64,000 nt of DNA from Nocardioides sp. (GTDB lineage Bacteria > Actinomycetota > Actinomycetes > Propionibacteriales > Nocardioidaceae): assembly GCF_025965415.1 (NCBI RefSeq), contig NZ_JAOPWY010000168.1:27742-91741 (forward strand), written 5' to 3'. The notes under the pieces were generated by a model that searched no databases, was not told the origin of the DNA, and saw nothing but the letters and a program-made list of their open reading frames with translations. Below, one piece after another: positions 16,164-25,930 of this stretch. The position numbers and the translations under genes were made by a program. Every line of letters begins with the position of its first letter. Position 1 is the first letter of the stretch.

Positions 16164-16186
16164 TAGGACAATGAGCCGCGAGTCAA

Positions 16187-16192
16187 TAGTCT
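16187..16192 (+). promoter_or_regulatory. -10 hexamer TAGTCT for the GntR gene
   Basis: TAGTCT ends six bases before ATG 16199, matching the leaderless arrangement seen at several other genes here. Confidence 0.45.
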
Positions 16193-16198
16193 GTCCCC

Positions 16199-16900
16199 AT
16201 GTCCGAGTCGTTTCCTCCCCGGCTGCTCCGCACCCGGCTCTACGAGCAGGTGGCCGCCCAGATCTCCTCGTGGATCGGTGAGAACGGCCTCGTCGCCGGC
16301 GACCGGCTGCCCCCCGAGCGCGAGCTCGCGCAGCGCCTCGGAGTGAGCCGGGCGACCCTCAGCCAGGCGCTCGTGGCCCTCGAGGTCGTGGGCGTCGTCG
16401 ACGTACGGCACGGCGACGGGACCGTGGTCACCGCGCGCCACCAACAGTCGACCCGCATCGTCGAGGCGATCCGCAGCCACGCCGACCGGCTCCCCGAGAT
16501 CATCGAGACCCGCGACGCCCTGGAGACCAAGATCGCCGCCCTGGCCGCGGCCCGACGCACCGACGACGACCTCGCCCGGATCGACGACGCCCTGGCGTTC
16601 ATGGAGGCCGACATCGAGGCCGGCGGTCGCGGCGTGGAGGGTGACGAGCGGTTCCACGGCGCCGTCACCGCGGCCTCCCACTCGCTGCTGCTGGCCCGGC
16701 TGATGGACGAGATCGGCGACCTGGTCAAGGAGACGCGGCTCGAGTCGCTCGGCCAGCCCGGCCGACCGCAGGACTCCCTCGCCGGCCACCGCGCCATCGC
16801 CGACGCGATCCGCGCCGGCGACCCCGACGCCGCGGCCGCCGCCATGCACGCCCACGTCGAGATGGTCAGCGACGTCGCCCTGCTGCGCGAGGCGCAGTGA
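16199..16900 (+). CDS. GntR/FadR-family transcriptional regulator
   Basis: A 233-residue regulator. The N-terminal winged helix (residues about 10-75) has LPPERELAQRLGVSRATLSQ, with GDGTVV at the wing. A C-terminal all-helical FCD ligand domain follows, with His and Asp/Glu positions (ETRDALETKIAALAA, FHGAVTAASH, GHRAIADAI) that often bind a metal and a carboxylate. It is divergent from the MatC-type operon, as MatR is from mat genes in Rhizobium, and presumably senses a dicarboxylate or acyl-CoA. Its stop overlaps the tauE start. Confidence 0.9.
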   Translation: MSESFPPRLLRTRLYEQVAAQISSWIGENGLVAGDRLPPERELAQRLGVSRATLSQALVALEVVGVVDVRHGDGTVVTARHQQSTRIVEAIRSHADRLPEIIETRDALETKIAALAAARRTDDDLARIDDALAFMEADIEAGGRGVEGDERFHGAVTAASHSLLLARLMDEIGDLVKETRLESLGQPGRPQDSLAGHRAIADAIRAGDPDAAAAAMHAHVEMVSDVALLREAQ

Positions 16901-17655
16901 CCCTGACCGAGGCGCTCCTGGTCGTCGCGACCGGGCTGGGCGCCGGCGTGCTCTCCTCCACCGTCGGCGTCGCGTCCCTGCTGAGCTTCCCGGTGCTCGT
17001 CGCCCTCGGCCTGCCGCCCGTGGTCGCCAACGTCTCCAACACCCTCGGCCTGATCCCCGGCGGGCTCGGCGGGGTCGTCGGCTACCGCGCCGAGGTGCGC
17101 GAGGCCGGGCCGATCGCGCGGGTGATCGTCCTCGTCTGCGCCCTCGGGGCCGTGGCCGGAGCGGCGCTCCTTCTGGGCCTGCCGCCCGGCGTGTTCGAGG
17201 CCGTCGTGCCGTGGCTCATCCTCTTCACCTGCCTGCTCGTCGGCGCCCAGCCGCGGATCGCCGGCTGGCTGCGCGCGCGCCACGGCGAGCGCCACGTGGA
17301 GCGGCGGCACATGTCACCGGTCACCGCCGGGTTCGCGACGCTCACCGGGGTGTACGGCGGCTACTTCGGCGCCGGTGCGGGGGTGATGATGGTCGCCGTC
17401 CTCGGGCTCGGCACCGACCTCGAGCTGCGCATCATCAACGGCCTGAAGACCCTGTCGCTGATGGTCGGCAACATCGTCGCCGGCCTGGTCTTCGTTTTCG
17501 TGGCCCACCCGCGCTGGGACGTCGTCGTGCTGCTCGCCGCGGGGTCGCTCGTCGGCGGCTACGTCGGCGCGCGCATCGGCCGCAAGCTGCCCGACGCCGT
17601 CTTCCGCTGGGCCGTCGTCGCGGCCGGCATCACCGCCGCGGTGCTGATGCTCTGA
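16897..17655 (+). CDS. TauE/SafE-family permease
   Basis: A 252-residue membrane protein with about eight hydrophobic helices. Family marks are the twin repeats GVASLLSFPVLVALGLPP...NVSNTLGLIPG and GVYGGYFGAGAGVMMVAVLG...NGLKTLSLMVGN. TauE/SafE proteins export sulfite, sulfoacetate or other small organic anions. GTG 16897 overlaps the regulator stop by four bases, so it is co-transcribed with the GntR gene; a substrate linked to the divergent operon is plausible. Its 3' end overlaps the convergent glutamate dehydrogenase by 26 bases. Confidence 0.87.
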   Translation: MTLTEALLVVATGLGAGVLSSTVGVASLLSFPVLVALGLPPVVANVSNTLGLIPGGLGGVVGYRAEVREAGPIARVIVLVCALGAVAGAALLLGLPPGVFEAVVPWLILFTCLLVGAQPRIAGWLRARHGERHVERRHMSPVTAGFATLTGVYGGYFGAGAGVMMVAVLGLGTDLELRIINGLKTLSLMVGNIVAGLVFVFVAHPRWDVVVLLAAGSLVGGYVGARIGRKLPDAVFRWAVVAAGITAAVLML

Positions 17656-20600
17656 TCCCGGTCGCGGGTGAGGACAGCAGGCCGCGCACCACCCGCAGGC
17701 CCACGGAGAGACGGGCCAGCTCGGCGGTCTCCTCGCGGCAGATCTCCTCCAGCGTCGCGGCCGAGCGGCCGACGAGCTCCTCGTCGGCGTTCTCCCACTC
17801 CGCCACCCGCGCCGGCGCGCTGTCGGCGGGACTGGTGGTCTCGAGCACCCGGGCGGTGAGCTGCTGGTGGACGCCGTAGAGGTCGTCGCGCAGCGCGGCC
17901 CTGGCCATGGTCTGCCAGCGATCGTCGCGCGGCAACGCGAAGATCCGCTCGACCAGGGCCGGCAGGCCGAGCCGCTCGCCGAGCGCGAAGTGCACGCGCG
18001 CCACCTCGACCGGGTCGAGGTCGAGGCGATCGGCGGTCTCGACGATGCCGAGGAGGGCGTACGCCGGCGCGAGCACGGCGACGTGCGAGGCGAGGTCGTC
18101 GGGCACACCCTGGGCGCTCAGCCGCTTCTCACGGGCGGTGTAGTCGTCGAGCTCACGACCGCTCATGATGCTCGGCAGCTCGGCCATGACGGCCTGCACC
18201 CGCTCGCGGAAGAACGCGACGGTCGCCCGGGAGTCGAGCGGCGGGCGGCGGTTGCTCACCAGCCAGCGCGACGCGCGCTCCACGAGCGTGCGCATCTCGA
18301 TCCGCATCCGGGTCTGGCGCTCGGCGGGCACCTTGTTGTCCAGGGCGGCGATCGCCTCGCGCAGCGGCAACGAGCCGAAGATCTCCCGCGCCACGAAGTT
18401 GGCGCGCGTCAGGTCGGCCGGGCTCGCGCCCGTCTCCCCCGCGAGGCGCGGCCAGAACGTCATGCCGGCGCCGTTGACCAGGTCGTTGACCACCTGGGTC
18501 ACGATGATCTCGCGACGCAGCGGGTGGTCCTCCATGGCCGCCTCGAGGTCCGGCTTCATCCGGCTCGGGAAGTAGGCCAGCAGGTCCTCGCGCAGGTAGG
18601 GGTCGTCGGGCAGGTCGGAGCCGATCAGCTCGTCGGCGAGCACGATCTTGGTCCACGCCAGCAGCACCGAGAGCTCCGGCCCGGACAGCGCCTGCTTGCG
18701 GTCGAGGCGACGACGCACCTGGCGCGTGCTCGGCAGCCCTTCGAGCTCGCGGTTGAGCACGCCGCGCTTCTCCAGGGCGCGCATCCAGTCCTCGTGCACG
18801 TGGAGCAGGGAGGGCGCGTGCGCCTCGGCGTTGGCCAGCGCGAGGTTCTGCTCGTAGTTGTCGCGCAGCACCAGGCGGCCGACCTCGTCGGTCATCTCGG
18901 CGAGCAGGTGGTTGCGGGCGGGCTCGTCCATCGCGCCCGAGCGGACGACCTTGTCGAGCAGGATCTTGATGTTGACCTCGTGGTCGGAGGTGTCCACCCC
19001 GGCGGAGTTGTCGATGAAGTCGGTGTTCATCCGACCGCCTCCGCCACCGGCGCCGTGGCGGGCGTACTCCACCCGGCCGAGCTGGGTGAACCCGAGGTTG
19101 CCGCCCTCGCCGATGCACGTGGCGCGGAGGTCCTCGCCGTTGACGCGGATCGCGTCGTTGGCCTTGTCGCCGGCGTCGGCGTTGGTCTCCTGCGACGACT
19201 TGACGTAGGTGCCGATGCCACCGTTCCAGAGCAGGTCGACCGGCGCGAGCAGGATCGCCCTCATCAGCTCGGCAGGGGTCAGCGCGGTCACGTCGGCGCC
19301 GAGGCCCAGCGCGGTGCGGACCTGGGCGGAGACCGGGATCGACTTGGCCGAGCGTGGCCACACGCCGCCACCCTCGGAGATCAGCGAGCTGTCGTAGTCC
19401 TTCCAGCTCGAGCGCGGCAGCTCGAAGAGGCGCTTGCGCTCGGCGTACGACGACGCGGCGTCGGGATCGGGGTCGATGAAGATGTCGCGGTGGTCGAAGG
19501 CCGCCACGAGCCGGGTGTGCTCGGAGCAGAGCATCCCGTTGCCGAAGACGTCGCCGGACATGTCGCCGATGCCGACCGCGGTGAAGTCCTCGGCCTGGCA
19601 GTCGACACCCATCTCGCGGAAGTGCCGCTGCACGGAGACCCAGGCGCCCTTGGCGGTGATGCCCATCGCCTTGTGGTCGTAGCCCACCGAGCCGCCGGAC
19701 GCGAACGCGTCACCGAGCCAGAAGCCGTAGTCCTTCGCGACACCGTTGGCGATGTCGGAGAAGGTCGCGGTGCCCTTGTCGGCGGCCACGACGAGGTAGG
19801 TGTCGTCGCCGTCGTGGCGTACGACCTCGGGCGGCGGCTCCGTCTCGCCGTCGACGAGGTTGTCGGTGATGTCGAGCAGGCCCGAGATGAAGGTCTTGTA
19901 GCAGGCGACGCCCTCGGCCAGCCACGCGTCGCGGTCGGCCGGGTCGGGCAGCTGCTTGCAGAAGAACGCACCCTTCGCCCCCACCGGGACGATGACGGTG
20001 TTCTTGACCATCTGCGCCTTGACCAGCCCGAGGACCTCGGTGCGGAAGTCGTCGCGCCGGTCGGACCAGCGCAGGCCGCCGCGCGCGACCGCGCCGAAGC
20101 GCAGGTGCGAGCCCTCGACGCGCGGGCTGTAGATGAAGATCTCGTAGCGGGGCCGCGGCTCGGGCAGGTCGGGGATCGCCGACGGCTCGAGCTTGAAGCT
20201 CATGTAGGGGCGGGCCTGGCCGTCGGCCGTGCGCTGGAAGAAGTTGGTGCGCAAGGTGGCGCGCACGAGCGTGCGGTAGGAGCGCAGGATGCGGTCGTGG
20301 TCGAGGCTGACCACGTCGTCGAGCGCCTTGGCGAGCCGATCCTCGATCGCCTCCACCTTGGAGACCCGCGCCTCGGCGTCGGCGGCCAGCACGCGGTCGC
20401 CGCGGCCCGGGTCGAAGCGGCTCTCGAAGAGCTCTACGAGCAGGCGGGTGATGTCGACGTTGCTCCGCAGCGCCTCCTCGATGTAGTCGAGCGCGAAGGG
20501 CGAGTTGCCCTGCTTGAGGTACTTCGCGTAGGCGCGCAGCACGGTGGCCTGGCGCCAGGTCAGCCCGGCAGCGAGGACGAGCTGGTTGAAGCCGTCGATC

Positions 20601-22531
20601 TCGTTGTAGCCGTCCCACACGGCGCGCAGCGCCTCGGCGAACAGGGTCCGCTCGTGGGGCGGGAGGACGCGGCCGTGGCGCAGGCCGAACTCGTAGATGT
20701 ACGACGGTCGCGACAGGCCCTCGAGCTCGTAGGGGCGCTCGTCGACGACCTCGACGCCCATCGAGGTGAGCATCGGGAGCATCGTGCTCAGCGACAGGGG
20801 CTCACCGACGCGGAACACCTTGAGCCGCGACTCGCCGCGGCGGTAGGTGCCGCCCCGCCCGTCCTGGTCGAAGAGGGCCAGGTCGATGCCCTCGTCGCCC
20901 TGGATGTCCTCGATCCGGCCGAGGTCCAGCGCCGCGCGCTGGGGGCTGTAGTCCTCCTTGTAGGCCTCGGGGAAGGCGTTCGCCCAGGCCCTCGCGAGCT
21001 GGGAGCCGCGCTCCTCGCCGTACTCGCTGACGACCGCGGCCATGAAGTCGTCGCGCCAGGAGCGGGACGCCTCGGTGAGGCGGCGCTCGAGCTCGGGGAC
21101 GTCGACGTCGGGGATGTGGCCGCCCTTGGGCGGGTGGACGACGAAGTGCACGCGCGCGGTCGTCGACTCGTTGACGCGGGCGGTGAACTCGACGTGCTCG
21201 CCGCCGAGGTAGTCGCGCAGGATGTCGGAGAACCGCTCGCGCACGGCGGTGCTGTAGCGGTCGCGCGGCAGGTAGACCAGCACCGAGACGTAGCGGCCGT
21301 AGGTGTCGCGACGCACGAAGGCGCGCAGCTGGCGGCGCTCGCGGGCGAACATGACGTCCTGGGCCACGGGGGCCAGCTCGGCTGGCGAGGTGTGGAAGAG
21401 CTCGTCGCGCGGGTAGTTCTCGAGGGTGTCCATCAGCGCCTTGCCGGCGTGGCTGTGCGGGTCGAACCCGGTCCGGCGCATCACCTCGGTGACCTTCTCG
21501 CGCAGCACCGGGATCCGGGTGACGGACTCGGTGTAGGCGGCACTGGAGAAGAGGCCGAGGAAGCGGCGCTCGCCGACGACCTCACCGTCGGCGCCGAACG
21601 TCTTCACGCCGACGTAGTCGAGGTACGCCGGACGGTGCACGGTGGCGCGCGAGTTGGCCTTGGCCAGCACGAGCAGCGTCTTCTCCCGCGCCTTGGCCTT
21701 CACCAGCGGCGGCAGCTTGGCGAAGGCGCTCGACAGGTCCTGGTCGTGACGCAGGATGCCGAGACCGGAGCCCGGGACGGCACGCAGCCCGCACTCGTCG
21801 GGCGCGCCCTCCTCCGCCTCGAGCTGGTACTCGCGGTAGCCGAGGAAGGTGAAGTGGTCGTCGGCCAGCCACGTGAGGAAGTCGCGCCCCTGGGCCACCT
21901 CGTCGGGCGGCAGCGGCGGCGGGTCGTCGGTGAGCTCGCCGACCACCGAGAGCACCTGGGCGTGCATCTTGGCCCAGTCCTCGACCGACTCCCGGACGTC
22001 ACGCAGGACCCGCTGCACACCCTCGGTGATGTCGGCGGCCTCCGCGTCGTCGGTGCGGTCGATCTCGACGTGCATCCACGACTCGTCGCCGGTCTCGGAG
22101 GTGCGGGACTGGGGCTCCTCGACGCGCGAGGACACCTTCTGGAGCGCGCCGGTGATGTCGCGCTCGACGGAGAACTGCGGGTGGACGACGGGGTGCACGT
22201 TGTGACCGAGGCGGTTGAGCTCCATGGTCACCGAGTCGACGAGGAACGGCATGTCGTCGGTGACGACCTCGACCACCGAGCGGCCCGCGGCCGACCAGCC
22301 GGACTCGGCGCTGGTGGGCGTCACGACCCGGACCGCCGCCGTGCCCTGCGGACGCGACGCGGCGAGCTCGCGGTGCGAGGCCAGCGCCCCGAACAGATCC
22401 TCCGGGGAGCGCTCGGCGACCTCCTCCGGAGCGACGTGGCGGTAGTAGGCGTGGAGCAGGTCCCCCCACTCCGGGTGCGCTTGGGTCGCCGCGTCGAGCT
22501 GATGGTCCTTGGTCTCCTCAGGCGTCGCCAC
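17630..22531 (-). CDS. gdh: NAD-specific glutamate dehydrogenase, large (180 kDa) class
   Basis: A 1,633-residue enzyme of the large NAD-GDH class, converting glutamate and NAD to 2-oxoglutarate, ammonia and NADH for glutamate catabolism. The long N-terminal region (about 1-700) holds ACT-like regulatory segments (VVTDDMPFLVDSVTMELNRL at about 90). The catalytic core has RGGLRWSDRRDDFRTEVLGL, then VKNTVIVPVGAKGAFF. VAADKGTATFSDIANGVA, GSVGYDHK and GIGDMSGDVFGNGML complete the dinucleotide-binding region. GTG 22531 sits six bases after a TATGGT -10, arguing for a leaderless message. It stands alone and is convergent with tauE. Confidence 0.96.
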   Translation of the reverse strand: MATPEETKDHQLDAATQAHPEWGDLLHAYYRHVAPEEVAERSPEDLFGALASHRELAASRPQGTAAVRVVTPTSAESGWSAAGRSVVEVVTDDMPFLVDSVTMELNRLGHNVHPVVHPQFSVERDITGALQKVSSRVEEPQSRTSETGDESWMHVEIDRTDDAEAADITEGVQRVLRDVRESVEDWAKMHAQVLSVVGELTDDPPPLPPDEVAQGRDFLTWLADDHFTFLGYREYQLEAEEGAPDECGLRAVPGSGLGILRHDQDLSSAFAKLPPLVKAKAREKTLLVLAKANSRATVHRPAYLDYVGVKTFGADGEVVGERRFLGLFSSAAYTESVTRIPVLREKVTEVMRRTGFDPHSHAGKALMDTLENYPRDELFHTSPAELAPVAQDVMFARERRQLRAFVRRDTYGRYVSVLVYLPRDRYSTAVRERFSDILRDYLGGEHVEFTARVNESTTARVHFVVHPPKGGHIPDVDVPELERRLTEASRSWRDDFMAAVVSEYGEERGSQLARAWANAFPEAYKEDYSPQRAALDLGRIEDIQGDEGIDLALFDQDGRGGTYRRGESRLKVFRVGEPLSLSTMLPMLTSMGVEVVDERPYELEGLSRPSYIYEFGLRHGRVLPPHERTLFAEALRAVWDGYNEIDGFNQLVLAAGLTWRQATVLRAYAKYLKQGNSPFALDYIEEALRSNVDITRLLVELFESRFDPGRGDRVLAADAEARVSKVEAIEDRLAKALDDVVSLDHDRILRSYRTLVRATLRTNFFQRTADGQARPYMSFKLEPSAIPDLPEPRPRYEIFIYSPRVEGSHLRFGAVARGGLRWSDRRDDFRTEVLGLVKAQMVKNTVIVPVGAKGAFFCKQLPDPADRDAWLAEGVACYKTFISGLLDITDNLVDGETEPPPEVVRHDGDDTYLVVAADKGTATFSDIANGVAKDYGFWLGDAFASGGSVGYDHKAMGITAKGAWVSVQRHFREMGVDCQAEDFTAVGIGDMSGDVFGNGMLCSEHTRLVAAFDHRDIFIDPDPDAASSYAERKRLFELPRSSWKDYDSSLISEGGGVWPRSAKSIPVSAQVRTALGLGADVTALTPAELMRAILLAPVDLLWNGGIGTYVKSSQETNADAGDKANDAIRVNGEDLRATCIGEGGNLGFTQLGRVEYARHGAGGGGGRMNTDFIDNSAGVDTSDHEVNIKILLDKVVRSGAMDEPARNHLLAEMTDEVGRLVLRDNYEQNLALANAEAHAPSLLHVHEDWMRALEKRGVLNRELEGLPSTRQVRRRLDRKQALSGPELSVLLAWTKIVLADELIGSDLPDDPYLREDLLAYFPSRMKPDLEAAMEDHPLRREIIVTQVVNDLVNGAGMTFWPRLAGETGASPADLTRANFVAREIFGSLPLREAIAALDNKVPAERQTRMRIEMRTLVERASRWLVSNRRPPLDSRATVAFFRERVQAVMAELPSIMSGRELDDYTAREKRLSAQGVPDDLASHVAVLAPAYALLGIVETADRLDLDPVEVARVHFALGERLGLPALVERIFALPRDDRWQTMARAALRDDLYGVHQQLTARVLETTSPADSAPARVAEWENADEELVGRSAATLEEICREETAELARLSVGLRVVRGLLSSPATGIRASAPRR

Positions 22532-22537
22532 GCTCCG

Positions 22538-22543
22538 ACCATA
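22538..22543 (-). promoter_or_regulatory. -10 hexamer TATGGT for glutamate dehydrogenase
   Basis: TATGGT on the minus strand ends six bases before GTG 22531, giving a leaderless start and supporting the choice of that GTG. Confidence 0.5.
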
Positions 22544-22671
22544 GAACCCGTCGTGTGACCCTCACAACACAGGCCCCTACCCGCTAGTCACGACGGGCGC
22601 TGGGCCATGATGGGCGAGCAGATCGGCACCACACGCAGCGCCTCCGACCACACAGAATGCGGGAGTCCCCG

Positions 22672-23145
22672 ATGAGCACCAAGCTCTCCAAGCAGCTGAC
22701 GTACGACGCCCCGGCCGAGGCCGTGACCGCGATGCTCGACGACCCCGCGTTCCGCGAGGCGGTGCTCGCGCGCCAGAAGGTCCTGCGGGGCACGGTCGAC
22801 ATCGACGGCGACGTCGCGACGATCGAGCAGGTCCGCTCGGGCGCCGACATCCCGTCGGCCGCGCGCAAGTTCGTGGGCGACGAGATCGTCATCGTGCAGA
22901 CGGAGACCTGGACCTCCCCGACCTCGGCGAAGATCGAGCTGGCCATCCCGGGCAAGCCCGGCGAGGCGGTCGGAACGCTGCAGCTCACCGAGGCCGGCGG
23001 CACGACGACCGAGACGGTCGACCTCGCCGTCAGCGTCCGGATCCCGCTCGTCGGCGGCAAGATCGAGGCCATGATCGCCGACATGGTCGAGCACGCGCTC
23101 GACAAGGAGCACGAGGTCGGCGTGGAGTGGCTCGCGCGCGGATGA
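22672..23145 (+). CDS. DUF2505 domain protein
   Basis: A 157-residue protein of the DUF2505 family, a START/SRPBCC-like fold common in actinobacteria. KLSKQLTYDAPAEAVTAMLDDPAFRE at the N-terminus and LVGGKIEAMIADMV near the C-terminus are typical (quoted in part). These are thought to bind a hydrophobic ligand, but no function is established. GGGAG lies upstream of ATG 22672. The stop overlaps the start of the broken maleylpyruvate isomerase gene by ATGA, so the two were co-translated. Confidence 0.85.
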   Translation: MSTKLSKQLTYDAPAEAVTAMLDDPAFREAVLARQKVLRGTVDIDGDVATIEQVRSGADIPSAARKFVGDEIVIVQTETWTSPTSAKIELAIPGKPGEAVGTLQLTEAGGTTTETVDLAVSVRIPLVGGKIEAMIADMVEHALDKEHEVGVEWLARG

Positions 23146-23785
23146 CGTTGCTGGACGAGTGCTGCATGGCGCTGGCCGAGGTCGTGGCCGGGCTCGGTGA
23201 CGAGGATGCGTGGACGCCCACCGGCTGCACGGGGTGGACGGTGCGTGACCTCGTGTGGCACCTGCACGCCGACGCGGTCCGCGGACTGGTCGCGGCCCAC
23301 ACCCCCGCGCGTCGGCCGCCCGACTGCGACGCAGTCGCCTACTGGCGGTCCTGGGGCAGCGACGCGGCCGCGGACGAGCGCACCGCCGCCTCACGCGGGT
23401 CGAGGCGGGGCTCCACGAGTTCTCCTCGCTGCGCGAGCGCCACCTCGAGGCCGCGGCCGCGGTGGTGCAGGCCGTGGGCGCCCTCCCGGACGAGGAGGTC
23501 CTGGCCACCCAGGGTCACGCCATCCGCGCCGCCGACCTCGCCAGCACGCTGGCGGTGGAGGCCACGCTGCACCACGTCGACCTGGTCGCCCACCTCGGCG
23601 ACCGCGCGGCCGGGCCCACCGCACGTGGGACGGCTGAGGTACGGCGCGTGGTCGAACGGCTCCTGGGGGTGGAGCTCCCCTGGTGGACGGACGAGCGGGT
23701 GGCCCTGGTCGGCACCGGCCGGGCCACGCCGACCGAGCACGAGAGCCACGACCTGTCGGGCGTGCGGCTTCCCGTCTTCAGCTGA
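23142..23785 (+). pseudogene. Maleylpyruvate isomerase-family protein, frameshifted
   Basis: The start MTLLDECCMALAEVVAGL, then PTGCTGWTVRDLVWHL, belongs to the mycothiol-dependent maleylpyruvate isomerase/DinB-like family. Near 23,390-23,402 (a CGCGGGTCGAGG stretch) the homology jumps to another frame, which continues RVEAGLHEF, LATQGHAIRAADLASTLAVE, ATLHHVDLVAHL and VALVGTGRA to a stop at 23785. Joined, the two parts make a normal-length protein. The net shift equals one extra base or two lost bases. It may be a recent inactivation or a base-calling error in a G-rich run; raw reads would decide. Confidence 0.8.
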
Positions 23786-23796
23786 CCGACGACGCG

Positions 23797-23919
23797 TCAG
23801 CGCTCGGAGCGCATCCTGAGCCACACCACGATCCCGAGCACCACGAACGGCCCGAAGGCGAGCACCAGCACCAGGAGCTGCTCGTAGGGGTGCAGCGAAC
23901 CCAGGTGCCAGAGGGTCAT
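23797..23919 (-). CDS. Small single-span membrane protein
   Basis: A 40-residue frame starting at ATG 23919, eight bases after the pruA stop and preceded by GAGGG. It reads MTLWHLGSLHPYEQLL, then a hydrophobic stretch VLVLAFGPFVVLGIVVWL and a basic end RMRSER: one transmembrane helix with the C-terminus inside. The position right behind pruA and the good membrane profile support it. No function can be given. Confidence 0.6.
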   Translation of the reverse strand: MTLWHLGSLHPYEQLLVLVLAFGPFVVLGIVVWLRMRSER

Positions 23920-23927
23920 CGGGACCC

Positions 23928-25556
<1,629 letters not shown>

Positions 25557-25588
25557 GCGGCTGATCGTGTCAGAGACTCACGCGGGGC

Positions 25589-25930
25589 TCAAAGGGAGGC
25601 GAGCAGGTCGCCGACCTCCTGCGACGCCCACCAGGCCAGGTCGTCGTCGGGGTCCGCGTCGTCGTGGCTGTCGACGTGCACCGCGACGACGTGGCGCCAG
25701 GCCACGGGGGTGCGGTCGTCGGCGGTCTCCACGACCACCACGACCCGGCGCCGCCGGCCGTCGGGGAGGCCGGACAGCAGCTCGGCCGAGGCGTCGGCAG
25801 CCGTCATCAGCGCGGCGTACTCGGCCTCCTCGCCGTCGTCCTCCGCGACCACGGCGTCGATGACCTCCGGACCCTCTCCCGCCCACTGCTCCGCGAGGCC
25901 GGGCAGGGTGGTGGGGACGTAGCGACGCAT
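25589..25930 (-). CDS. DUF6912-like protein
   Basis: A 113-residue acidic protein starting MRRYVPTTLPGLAEQW, a pattern shared by a family of short actinobacterial proteins with no assigned role. The middle (RRRVVVVVETADD) is beta-rich and the C-terminus is Asp-rich (DSHDDADPDDDLAWW). ATG 25930 shares one base with the acyltransferase stop (TGATG), so it is translationally coupled to it. The family assignment is from memory of the N-terminal pattern and is moderately sure. Confidence 0.65.
   Translation of the reverse strand: MRRYVPTTLPGLAEQWAGEGPEVIDAVVAEDDGEEAEYAALMTAADASAELLSGLPDGRRRRVVVVVETADDRTPVAWRHVVAVHVDSHDDADPDDDLAWWASQEVGDLLASL

Noticed and set aside
17867..22558. A very long open frame on the plus strand opposite glutamate dehydrogenase
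   Set aside because: It mirrors the GDH gene base for base, is rich in Arg/Val/Gly/Asp/His as expected of a high-G+C antisense frame, and has no domain. GDH itself is unmistakable.
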